Below, piece by piece: positions 14,598-20,752 of a stretch of 20,752 bases of DNA (its first letter is position 1; each line of letters starts with the position of its first letter). Source of the stretch: JBKDZR01 sp047971485 (lineage in GTDB: Bacteria > Pseudomonadota > Alphaproteobacteria > Rhodobacterales > Rhodobacteraceae); the NCBI GenBank assembly GCA_047971485.1, contig JBKDZR010000149.1, positions 1-20,752 on the forward strand. Direction: 5' to 3'. The notes below the pieces were generated by a model. It saw nothing but the letters and a program-made list of their open reading frames with translations, did no database searches and was not told where the DNA came from. Both the position numbers and the translations under genes were made by a program.

Positions 14598-15755
14598 TCA
14601 CTGCGTCAGGGTACAGCCGTTCACCGGATCGCGGACTTTCTCGATCGTGCCGATGACCTTCTGGGTCAGGGTGTCGCCGTCCTTCACCGTCTCATAGACA
14701 TAGACGTTCTGGACGATGTTGTTGGTCGCCGGATCAATCTCCAGCGGGCCGCGGGGGCCGGTATAGCTGACCTTGGGCAGCTCTGCCGCGATTGAGGCCC
14801 GGTCCGTCGCGCCGGCATCCAGTGCCTCCATCAGCGTGCGGGCGGCATCATAGCCTTGCACGGTGTATTCCGAAGGCGTGCGGTCGAACCTGGCCTCATA
14901 GGCCTCGACGAAGGCCGTGTTCTCCGGCGTGTCCAGGGTCGGGACATAGTGCAACCCGGCGGTCACCCCGATGGCCGCATCGCCCTGGGCGGCGACATAA
15001 AGCGGCGAGGTCAGGAAGCCCGATCCGTAAAGCGGCGTCTCGATGCCGAAGGATCCGTATTGCTTGACGAAGCTGATCGCCTCGCCGCCGGCATAGAAGA
15101 CATAGATCCCATCGGCGCCCGAGGCCTGGGCATTGGTCAGGTAGGGGCCGAAATCGCTGGTCTGGCCGAAGGGCGTGTATTCGCTGCCCACAATTTCGCC
15201 TCCGGCGGCTTCGAATCCTTCGGTGAAGGCGCCGATCATCTGGCGGCCTGCGGCGTAATCGGGGGCCAGGGTGTAGATCTTCTTGATGTCGTTTTCGGCC
15301 AGCCATGTGCCCATGGGCCGGTTGACCTGGCCGTTGGAAAAGGACACGCGCACCACATAGGGGGAACAGGCCTCGCCGGTCGCTTCGTCATTGCCGGCAT
15401 TGGCAACGATCAGCGGGACTTCGGCGCCATCGACGAAATCGCGGATTGCGCCCAGCACGCCCGAGGAAACGATCCCGGCCAGCACGTCGACCTGATCCTG
15501 CATGACCAGCTTGCGCGCCATGGCCAGACCGACCGGCGGCTTGGCTTCACTGTCTTCCCTGACGATGGTGAACTGATCGGCGCGGCCAGCCTGTTCAAGG
15601 GCAAAGATGAACCCGTCGGTGATTTCATTGCCAAGCGCGGCATAGGTGCCCGAATAGGGCAGCAGCAGCCCAACCTTGGTCTGGGCCTCGGCGGTCGTGC
15701 CAACGGCCAGGCCGGCCAGTGCGGCCAGTGCAAAAGTAGACAGTCCGGGTTTCAT
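14598..15755 (-). CDS. livK: Periplasmic substrate-binding protein of the HAAT/Liv ABC transporter (probable aromatic-acid uptake)
   Basis: A 385-residue type-I periplasmic binding protein. Residues 1-23 form a signal peptide with cleavage after AEA (AEA|QTKVGLL). The mature protein opens with the family sequence VGLLLPYSGTYAALGNEITDGF and has the two-lobe pattern with AGIVSSGVLGAIRDFV, PLIVANAGNDEA, VVRVSFSNGQVNRPMG and IYTLAPDYAAGRQMI, with TVQGYDAARTLMEAL late in the chain. Two consecutive ATG codons occur (15758 and 15755); the second is preferred because GGAGG then lies five bases upstream instead of two. Binding proteins of this group next to box or other aromatic genes usually take benzoate-type acids, but the ligand is not readable from the sequence. 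It is the first gene of livKHMGF and diverges from the benzoate operon. Confidence 0.92.
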   Translation of the reverse strand: MKPGLSTFALAALAGLAVGTTAEAQTKVGLLLPYSGTYAALGNEITDGFIFALEQAGRADQFTIVREDSEAKPPVGLAMARKLVMQDQVDVLAGIVSSGVLGAIRDFVDGAEVPLIVANAGNDEATGEACSPYVVRVSFSNGQVNRPMGTWLAENDIKKIYTLAPDYAAGRQMIGAFTEGFEAAGGEIVGSEYTPFGQTSDFGPYLTNAQASGADGIYVFYAGGEAISFVKQYGSFGIETPLYGSGFLTSPLYVAAQGDAAIGVTAGLHYVPTLDTPENTAFVEAYEARFDRTPSEYTVQGYDAARTLMEALDAGATDRASIAAELPKVSYTGPRGPLEIDPATNNIVQNVYVYETVKDGDTLTQKVIGTIEKVRDPVNGCTLTQ

Positions 15756-15815
15756 CATGTCCTCCCTCGTGATGTACGGGCCGCGTTCCTCCAACGATGG
15801 CCTATTCTTGGTGTA

Positions 15816-15829
15816 TGCATAAAAATGCA
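15816..15829. promoter_or_regulatory. BoxR/BzdR-type operator 1 (TGCA-N6-TGCA) in the divergent liv/box region
   Basis: TGCATAAAAATGCA is an exact TGCA-N6-TGCA repeat and also a perfect dyad (TGCAT/ATGCA around AAAA). It lies 61 bp from the livK start and 94 bp from the DUF4863 gene start. TGCA-N6-TGCA is the operator described for the benzoyl-CoA-sensing repressors BzdR/BoxR of Azoarcus. The regulator gene itself is not in the window. Confidence 0.6.
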
Positions 15830-15866
15830 CATCGTAAAGCTTTTTGTTGCAAACCTGTCTTTGTTG

Positions 15867-15880
15867 TGCAGTATAACGCA
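15867..15880 (+). promoter_or_regulatory. BoxR/BzdR-type operator 2 overlapping the -10 of the benzoate operon
   Basis: TGCAGTATAACGCA is a TGCA-N6-CGCA repeat, one base from the ideal. It contains TATAAC (15872-15877), a plausible -10 for the rightward operon, with TTGCAA (15847-15852) as a possible -35 at a long 19-base spacing. Binding here would block polymerase. It shares the 9-mer TGCAGTATA with the site at 19272. Confidence 0.5.
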
Positions 15881-15922
15881 TAAGCCCACCGCAAGGTGGC
15901 CAGAGACACAGCAGGAGGGGCC

Positions 15923-16390
15923 ATGTCTCAATCCCGTTTTGAACAGCTTGTCGGGGAAATCGCCCGGGATCTGGCGGATCGACCGTTGGATGATTCGATG
16001 GCTGATCACCTGAACCGTACCTGGCCGGCGGACGGTCCGGCCTTTGCCGAACTGCGCGACCTGTGTGCGGCGGGCGAACGCGATGGCTGGCTGATGGCCC
16101 ATCAGGCGGGGGGCATCCGTTTTGGTCGTGTGGTCAAGCCGGGCACGTCCGCAGGGGCGTTCAGCGTCGATGTCGTGCGGATGAAGGACATCCGCGGACC
16201 CCATCACATCCACCCGAACGGCGAGATCGGGGCCGTCATCGGCCTGAGCGGGACGCCGCATTTCGATGACTTCCCCGAGGGCTGGTATGTCTATGGGCCC
16301 GGCACCGATCACCACCCGACGGTGACGGGTGGCGATGCCTATGTGCTCTATCTGCTGCCCGAGGGCGCGATCGAATTCACCAAGGGATAA
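15923..16390 (+). CDS. DUF4863 cupin-like protein of the benzoate operon (4-hydroxylaminobenzoate lyase-like family)
   Basis: A 155-residue soluble protein that I assign from memory to DUF4863, the family of PnbB (4-hydroxylaminobenzoate lyase). The centre is a cupin-like barrel with a candidate metal site H94-H95-x-H97-x3-E101 (GPHHIHPNGEIG) and a second histidine pair H130-H131 (GTDHHPTV). The N-terminus is helical. GGAGG five bases before the ATG fixes the start. It is the first gene of the rightward benzoate operon, 64 bp before benzoate-CoA ligase, a position where such genes recur in box clusters. In a benzoate context the lyase name is unlikely to describe its job; handling of a side product or an auxiliary metal-dependent step are possible but unproven. 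Family confidence is moderate, function low. Confidence 0.75.
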   Translation: MSQSRFEQLVGEIARDLADRPLDDSMADHLNRTWPADGPAFAELRDLCAAGERDGWLMAHQAGGIRFGRVVKPGTSAGAFSVDVVRMKDIRGPHHIHPNGEIGAVIGLSGTPHFDDFPEGWYVYGPGTDHHPTVTGGDAYVLYLLPEGAIEFTKG

Positions 16391-16406
16391 GATTTCGGGT
16401 CGTTCT

Positions 16407-16418
16407 CCGCCCGGGCGG
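16407..16418. other. GC palindrome between DUF4863 and ligase genes
   Basis: CCGCCCGGGCGG is a perfect 12-bp palindrome followed by further G/C-rich sequence that can pair (GGGCGGCCCGG), 37 bp before the ligase start. It may fold in the mRNA and affect readthrough or ligase translation. No T-run follows. Confidence 0.25.
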
Positions 16419-16454
16419 GCGGGACGGGCGGCCCGGACCAAGGGAGGAAAAGAC

Positions 16455-18014
16455 TTGAAATCCAGGGAAAACCACAACGCCGCAGTGTATTTCGTCGACC
16501 GCCATGTGACCGAGGGGCGGGGCGGCAAGACCGCCTTTCGCGAAGCTGACGGCGCACAGCGCAGTCTGACCTATGGCGAGTTGGCCGATGCCACGGCCCG
16601 CTTTGCCGGCGCCCTTGTCCGGGCCGAGGTGCGCCGCGAGGAACGCGTGGCCATGATCGTCACGGATCAGATCGAATTTCCGATCATCTTCTGGGGCGCG
16701 ATCAAGGGGGGCGCGGTGCCCGTGCCGCTGAACACCCTTTTGGCCTCTGCGATCTATGAAGACATCCTGGCCGACAGCCGGGCCACTGTGCTGGTCGTGT
16801 CCGCCGCGCTTTGGCCTGCGGTTGAGCCGGCGGTGCAGGGCAATGCCTTTTTGCGCCGCATCGTGGTGATCGGCGAGGCACCCGAGGGCACGGTCAGCTT
16901 TGCCGATTTCGTCAAGGACGCCCCGGTTCTGGACGCGGTTGAGGCTTGTGCGGATGAGCTGGCCTTCTGGCTGTATTCCTCGGGGTCGACGGGCATGCCG
17001 AAGGGGGTGCGCCACGTCCATTCGTCCCTGAAAGCCACCTGTGATACCTTTGGCACCCAGGTCTTGGGTATCCGTGAGGACGATGTGGTCTTTTCCGTCG
17101 CCAAGATGTTCTTCGCCTATGGGTTGGGCAATGCCCTGTCCTTTCCGATGTCGGTCGGCGCCACCACGGTGCTGTTCTCCGGACGGCCCACGCCCGAGGC
17201 GGTGTCGGCGATTCTGGCCACGGAAAGACCGACGATTTTCTGCGGTGTGCCAACGCTTTATGCCGCGATGGTCAGCGCCCAGGAACAGGCGGGAACCTTG
17301 CCGGATCATGCCGTTCGGATATGTACCTCGGCGGGTGAGGCCCTGCCGCGCGAGATCGGTGAACGCTGGGAACGGCTGTGGAAGGCCGAGATCATCGACG
17401 GCGTAGGATCTACGGAGATGCTGCATATCTTCCTGTCGAACCGTCCCGGGGATATCGTCTATGGGACTTCGGGTCTGCCGGTCCCGGGCTATGAGGTTCG
17501 CCTTGTCGATGAACATGACGAGGACGTGGAACGCGGTGATGTCGGCGAGTTGCTGGTTCGTGGGCCATCCGCTGCCGAGGGCTACTGGAACCGCCGCAAC
17601 AAGTCCCAGTCGACCTTCGCGGGCCACTGGACACGGACCGGTGACAAGTATGAACGCACCCCCGAGGGGCGTTTTGTCTACTGTGGCCGGGCCGATGACA
17701 TGTTCAAGGTTTCGGGGATCTGGCTGTCGCCCTTTGAGGTCGAGCAGGCGCTGATCGACCATCCTTCGGTGCTGGAGGCCGCAGTGGTGGCGCGCAAGAC
17801 CGAGGATGGGCTGGAAAAGCCGGCGGCTTTCATCGTGCTCAAGGACGGGGCCGATCCCGCCACGGTTGATGAACTGAAGGACTTCGTCAAGAAGAAGGTC
17901 GGCATGTGGAAGTATCCCCGCTGGATCGCCGTGGTCGATGAACTGCCCAAGACCGCGACCGGCAAGATCCAGCGGTTCAAGCTGCGGGATACGCATATGG
18001 CGGAACCGGCCTGA
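16455..18014 (+). CDS. bclA: Benzoate-CoA ligase
   Basis: A 519-residue acyl-adenylate-forming enzyme that activates benzoate to benzoyl-CoA with ATP and CoA, the entry step of both box and anaerobic benzoate pathways. Seen are the phosphate-binding loop YSSGSTGMPKGVRH (174-187), the substrate-pocket region AKMFFAYGLGNALSFPM, ICTSAGEALP, the adenine-binding GVGSTEMLHIFLSNRPGD, which is characteristic of the benzoate-CoA ligase subfamily, the hinge YCGRADDMFKVSG and the catalytic lysine in PKTATGKIQRFKLR. A TTG start is chosen: it follows GGGAGG by seven bases and gives the normal family N-terminus (NHNAAVYFVDRH); the longer ATG version would start inside the previous gene. Its stop codon overlaps the next start (TGATG). 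Chemistry with related acids such as 2-aminobenzoate or fluorobenzoates cannot be excluded. Confidence 0.93.
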   Translation: MKSRENHNAAVYFVDRHVTEGRGGKTAFREADGAQRSLTYGELADATARFAGALVRAEVRREERVAMIVTDQIEFPIIFWGAIKGGAVPVPLNTLLASAIYEDILADSRATVLVVSAALWPAVEPAVQGNAFLRRIVVIGEAPEGTVSFADFVKDAPVLDAVEACADELAFWLYSSGSTGMPKGVRHVHSSLKATCDTFGTQVLGIREDDVVFSVAKMFFAYGLGNALSFPMSVGATTVLFSGRPTPEAVSAILATERPTIFCGVPTLYAAMVSAQEQAGTLPDHAVRICTSAGEALPREIGERWERLWKAEIIDGVGSTEMLHIFLSNRPGDIVYGTSGLPVPGYEVRLVDEHDEDVERGDVGELLVRGPSAAEGYWNRRNKSQSTFAGHWTRTGDKYERTPEGRFVYCGRADDMFKVSGIWLSPFEVEQALIDHPSVLEAAVVARKTEDGLEKPAAFIVLKDGADPATVDELKDFVKKKVGMWKYPRWIAVVDELPKTATGKIQRFKLRDTHMAEPA

Positions 18015-18841
18015 TGGCGCTGGACTGGGCGGCCGGGACGGGGCGGCTGACGGCCAATGGCAAGGGGCTGGAATGGGGCGCGTTCGGGCCGGCGCCTTCC
18101 CCCCTGTCCGGGCCGGTCATTGTCATGCTTCATGAGGGGCTGGGGTGTCTGGCGCTGTGGCGCGATTTTCCCCGGGCCATCGCGCAGGCCACGGGTCTGC
18201 CGGTTTTCGTCTATTCGCGGGTTGGCTATGGCCAGTCGGATCCGGTCGATCTGCCGCGCCCGCTGGATTACATGACCCGCGAGGCGGTGGATGTGTTGCC
18301 TGATGTGCTGGATGCGGTGGGCGCCGAAAGCTATGTCCTGATGGGTCATTCCGACGGGGCGACCATTGCGGCCGAATATGCGGGCCGGGTCCCGGATCCC
18401 CGTGTTCGGGGGCTGGTTCTGATGGCGCCGCATTTCTTCACCGAACCTGGTGGCCTGGCCGAGATTGCCCGCGCCCGCACGGCTTTTGAACAGGACGGGT
18501 TGAAGGAGCGGATGGCCAAGTATCATCGTGATCCCGAGGGGGCATTTCGCGGCTGGAACGGGGCCTGGCTGGATCCCGGGTTCGAGGCCTGGAATGTTGC
18601 GGATGTGATTGATTACATTCGCATTCCCGCGCTGGTCATCCAGGGGGTCGAGGACCAGTATGGCACCATTGTACAGGTCCGCGAGGTCGAGACCCGCAGC
18701 TATGCCCCCGTCGATGTGGCGCTGCTGCCCGATTGCCGGCACGCCCCCCAATTCGACCAGCCCGAGGCCACCCTGGCCGCCGTGTCGGAGTTCTGCGCGA
18801 GGCTTCAGCGGATCGAGGCGGCAGCCGCCGAGATCGCATGA
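18014..18841 (+). CDS. Alpha/beta hydrolase of the box cluster
   Basis: A 275-residue alpha/beta-hydrolase. The nucleophile elbow is GHSDG with Ser113; D214 (GVEDQYG) and H243 (CRHAPQ) complete a plausible triad, and HEGLG (40-44) is in the oxyanion-hole position. No signal peptide is seen, so it acts in the cytoplasm. It overlaps the ligase stop by 1 nt and the next gene by 4 nt, so it is translationally coupled into the benzoate operon. Hydrolases recur in box clusters, where roles such as opening a lactone by-product or releasing CoA from dead-end thioesters have been suggested; the sequence does not decide between them. Confidence 0.88.
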   Translation: MALDWAAGTGRLTANGKGLEWGAFGPAPSPLSGPVIVMLHEGLGCLALWRDFPRAIAQATGLPVFVYSRVGYGQSDPVDLPRPLDYMTREAVDVLPDVLDAVGAESYVLMGHSDGATIAAEYAGRVPDPRVRGLVLMAPHFFTEPGGLAEIARARTAFEQDGLKERMAKYHRDPEGAFRGWNGAWLDPGFEAWNVADVIDYIRIPALVIQGVEDQYGTIVQVREVETRSYAPVDVALLPDCRHAPQFDQPEATLAAVSEFCARLQRIEAAAAEIA

Positions 18842-19281
18842 CGGCCCTGGCGTTGCCCCCTGTTCCGCATCTGCCGGGGCAGACACCGCGCCCGCCTGAG
18901 GATCTGTTCGATCCGCTGAAGGGTGGGCTGGAGGGGGCCGCACCGGGGGCGGTGATCGGCAGTGCGGCCTTCCGGGCCGGGCTGCAGGCCTATGGCGCGC
19001 GCTATTACTGGGAGGCCCATGAACTGTGGGAAGCCGTGTGGATGGCCCTGCCGCCCCAAAGCGCCGAACGGGTGATGCTGCGTGGCCTGATCCAATGCGC
19101 CAATGCCGGGCTGAAGGCCCGCATGGGGCGGGGACAGGCGGTGGCGCGAATCATGGCGTTGGCCGATGCTGGGCTGGCCGAGGCCCGGCTGCGCGGCGCC
19201 GAGATCGGGCTGGCCCCGGAGCGAATCCGGGCGCTGCGCGATCAGGCTGCTGCGGAGGGCAGAAAGAAATATGCAGTATAG
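18838..19281 (+). CDS. DUF309 protein of the box cluster
   Basis: A 147-residue mainly helical protein with the DUF309 signature YYWEAHELWEAVW (56-68) followed by a helix rich in hydrophobic residues (MLRGLIQCANAGLKARMG). The first ~40 residues are proline-rich and probably disordered. The biochemical role of DUF309 is unknown; the conserved H-E-x-W-E set is the likely functional site. The ATG overlaps the previous stop (ATGA), coupling it to the alpha/beta hydrolase. It is the last gene before the 128-bp promoter region of boxC, and its stop codon lies inside a repeat resembling the BoxR operator. Confidence 0.85.
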   Translation: MTALALPPVPHLPGQTPRPPEDLFDPLKGGLEGAAPGAVIGSAAFRAGLQAYGARYYWEAHELWEAVWMALPPQSAERVMLRGLIQCANAGLKARMGRGQAVARIMALADAGLAEARLRGAEIGLAPERIRALRDQAAAEGRKKYAV

Positions 19282-19285
19282 TGCC
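19272..19285 (+). promoter_or_regulatory. BoxR/BzdR-type operator 3, at the DUF309 stop codon
   Basis: TGCAGTATAGTGCC is TGCA-N6-TGCC, one base from TGCA-N6-TGCA, and shares TGCAGTATA with the site at 15867. It lies about 47 bp upstream of the TATAAT element of the boxC promoter region, so it could act from upstream. Confidence 0.45.
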
Positions 19286-19331
19286 TTAAATCTGGGAAAA
19301 TACCCGAAATCACCCCCATGATTTTGCGCAT

Positions 19332-19337
19332 TATAAT
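19332..19337 (+). promoter_or_regulatory. Candidate -10 element of the boxC promoter
   Basis: TATAAT, an exact -10 consensus in an AT-rich island (19282-19385) that contrasts with the GC-rich surroundings. No good -35 is found at 16-18 bases upstream. An alternative pairing is TTGCGC (19325-19330) with GATAAA (19348-19353) at 17 bases. Confidence 0.45.
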
Positions 19338-19356
19338 GTTTACCGAAGATAAATAT

Positions 19357-19370
19357 CGCACTATTGTGCA
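19357..19370 (-). promoter_or_regulatory. BoxR/BzdR-type operator 4, between promoter and boxC
   Basis: CGCACTATTGTGCA reads TGCACAATAGTGCG on the - strand, i.e. TGCA-N6-TGCG, one base from TGCA-N6-TGCA. It lies 20 bp downstream of the TATAAT and 39 bp before the boxC start, a classical repressor position. A weaker relative (CGCATTATAATGTT, 19327-19340) overlaps the -10. Confidence 0.5.
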
Positions 19371-19409
19371 TATATCGTTCAGCCAAGACACCCGGAGGAG
19401 GGACCGCAC

Positions 19410-20752
19410 GTGTCCAAGACCATAGATTTCCAGACCGATCCGTCCAAGTACCGTCACTGGCGGGTCGAATATGACGGGGACGTCGCCAACCTGTACATGG
19501 ATGTCGATGAAAATGGCGGCCTGTTCGAGGGCTATCAGCTCAAGCTCAACTCCTACGATCTGGGGGTGGATATCGAGCTGTCCGACGCCGTTCAGAGGAT
19601 GCGCTTTGAACATCCCGAGGTGAAGGTTGTCGTCATGCAATCGGCCAAGGACAAGGTGTTCTGTGCCGGCGCCAATATCCGCATGCTGGGCGGCGCCAGC
19701 CATGCCCACAAGGTGAATTTCTGCAAGTTCACCAACGAAACCCGCAACACGTTCGAGGCGGCCGAGGCCGATTCCGGCCAGAAATACATCGCTGCGGTCA
19801 AGGGCGCCTGCGCGGGTGGTGGCTATGAACTGGCGCTGGCCTGCAACTACATCATGCTGACCGATGACAGCACTTCATCCGTGGCCCTGCCCGAGGTGCC
19901 GTTGCTGGCCGTTCTGCCGGGCACAGGCGGGCTGACCCGGGTGACCGACAAGCGCAAGGTGCGCCGTGATCTGGCCGATATCTTCTGCTCCATCGAAGAG
20001 GGCGTGAAGGGCAAGCGCGCCGCCGACTGGGATCTGGTCGACGAAGTTGTTCCAAACTCGAAATTCGATGAAACCGTGGTGGCGCGGGCCAAGGAATTCG
20101 CCGCAGCCTCCGGCAAGGCTACGGGCAAGGGGATCAAGCTGACCCCCCTGAACCGGACCTTTGGGCAGGATGGCTCGGTCACTTACTCGCTGGTCGAGGT
20201 CGATCTGGACCGCGCCGGCAAGAAGGCGACGATCACCATCAAGGGCCCCGATGGCCCGGTGCCGGCATCCGTCGAGGATCTGCACGCCCAGGGCGATCAG
20301 TCCTATCTGCTGCGTCTGGCACGGGAACTGGACGATGCGATCATGCACCTGCGCCTGAATGAGCGCGAGCTGGGCCTGATCGCCTTCCGCAGCCAGGGCG
20401 ACCCGCAGGCCGTGCTGGCCCACGAAGCGCAGCTTCTGGCCAATGATGGCGACTGGCTGGCCAATGAGATCCTGAAGTTCTGGAAACGCCTGCTGAAGCG
20501 GGTGGATGTGACCTCGCGTTCCATGGTGGCGCTGGTCGAACACGGATCCTGCTTTGCCGGGGTTCTGGCGGAACTGCTGTGGTCGGTGGACCGGGTCTAC
20601 ATGATGGAGGGCGAATTTGACGGCGACAACCGCCCCATGGCCACCATCACCCTGTCCGAGGCCAATTTTGGCCGCTACCCCATGGGCAACGATCTGACCC
20701 GGCTGCAAACCCGGTTCTACGGCGCGCCAGACACGGCCGAAGGCCTGAAGGC
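19410..20752 (+). CDS. boxC: 2,3-Epoxybenzoyl-CoA dihydrolase BoxC (3' end outside window)
   Basis: The first 447 codons of an enoyl-CoA-hydratase-like protein, about 80 percent of the usual ~550 residues. BoxC opens the ring of 2,3-epoxybenzoyl-CoA made by BoxAB, giving 3,4-dehydroadipyl-CoA semialdehyde and formate. Seen are the crotonase core with QSAKDKVFCAGANIRMLGG (first oxyanion region), KGACAGGGYELALACNY, and the BoxC-typical LPEVPLLAVLPGTGGLTRVTDKRKVRRD and GKRAADWDLVDEVVP; a second crotonase-like half begins with FWKRLLKRVDVTSRSMVALVEHGSCFAGVLAELLW. The GTG start has GGAGGAGGG ending seven bases upstream and gives the normal N-terminus (SKTIDFQTDPSKYRHW). It has its own promoter region rather than following DUF309 directly. 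BoxB and BoxA genes are expected to the right. Confidence 0.96.
   Translation, partial: MSKTIDFQTDPSKYRHWRVEYDGDVANLYMDVDENGGLFEGYQLKLNSYDLGVDIELSDAVQRMRFEHPEVKVVVMQSAKDKVFCAGANIRMLGGASHAHKVNFCKFTNETRNTFEAAEADSGQKYIAAVKGACAGGGYELALACNYIMLTDDSTSSVALPEVPLLAVLPGTGGLTRVTDKRKVRRDLADIFCSIEEGVKGKRAADWDLVDEVVPNSKFDETVVARAKEFAAASGKATGKGIKLTPLNRTFGQDGSVTYSLVEVDLDRAGKKATITIKGPDGPVPASVEDLHAQGDQSYLLRLARELDDAIMHLRLNERELGLIAFRSQGDPQAVLAHEAQLLANDGDWLANEILKFWKRLLKRVDVTSRSMVALVEHGSCFAGVLAELLWSVDRVYMMEGEFDGDNRPMATITLSEANFGRYPMGNDLTRLQTRFYGAPDTAEGLK

Noticed and set aside
14856..16013. 385-codon + strand frame across livK and the divergent promoter region
   Set aside because: Mostly antisense to livK, and its 3' end runs into the DUF4863 gene in another frame; no family resemblance.
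16377..17996. 539-codon - strand frame opposite benzoate-CoA ligase
   Set aside because: Shadow frame; the + strand carries all adenylate-forming enzyme motifs.

Overview
The window is about 20.7 kb of GC-rich DNA with short intergenic gaps and tightly packed, often overlapping operons. Gene content and order point to an alphaproteobacterium, most likely Rhodobacterales (Paracoccus/Rhodobacter-like): an assimilatory nitrate reductase followed by cysG, an FnrL-type regulator beside small heat-shock and phasin genes, and a box-type aerobic benzoyl-CoA cluster beside a branched-chain-type (HAAT) ABC transporter. The genus is an inference from these features only. I saw no tRNA, rRNA, CRISPR array, insertion sequence or phage gene.

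Region 1 (1-4684, + strand) is the end of a nitrate-assimilation operon: the C-terminal six-sevenths of the molybdenum nitrate reductase (NasA), a TrpD2/YbiB-like protein that lacks the usual phosphoribosyltransferase motifs, and a full-length siroheme synthase CysG. CysG supplies the siroheme needed by the partner nitrite reductase, which must lie outside the window. Region 2 (4665-8258) holds an exported SdsA1-type alkylsulfatase on the - strand, converging on and overlapping cysG by 20 bp, and a divergent MOFRL-family glycerate 2-kinase.

Region 3 (8346-11180, all - strand) is a stress and redox block: a 57-residue single-pass membrane protein, a phasin-like granule protein, an Hsp20 chaperone, an Fnr/Crp regulator with the cysteine pattern of an oxygen-sensing FeS protein, and, beyond a 188 bp gap, a MarR regulator that follows the liv operon. 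A perfectly symmetrical Fnr box (9770-9783) lies upstream of hsp20, and a degenerate one (9065-9078) upstream of the phasin gene. Both sit at class-II activator distance from a plausible -10 element.

Region 4 (11259-20752) is a divergent aromatic-acid module. livK-livH-livM-livG-livF run leftward, with 8-nt overlaps of identical sequence at two junctions. Running rightward are a DUF4863 cupin-like protein, benzoate-CoA ligase, an alpha/beta hydrolase, a DUF309 protein and, after its own promoter region, boxC (2,3-epoxybenzoyl-CoA dihydrolase), cut by the window end. The inferred logic is uptake of benzoate or a related acid, activation to the CoA thioester, epoxidation by BoxAB (expected beyond the window), and ring opening by BoxC. 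Both non-coding stretches of the box side carry repeats resembling TGCA-N6-TGCA, the operator reported for the BzdR/BoxR regulators, so one benzoyl-CoA-responsive repressor may control uptake and catabolism together. This shared operator set and the two Fnr boxes are the most interesting signals here.
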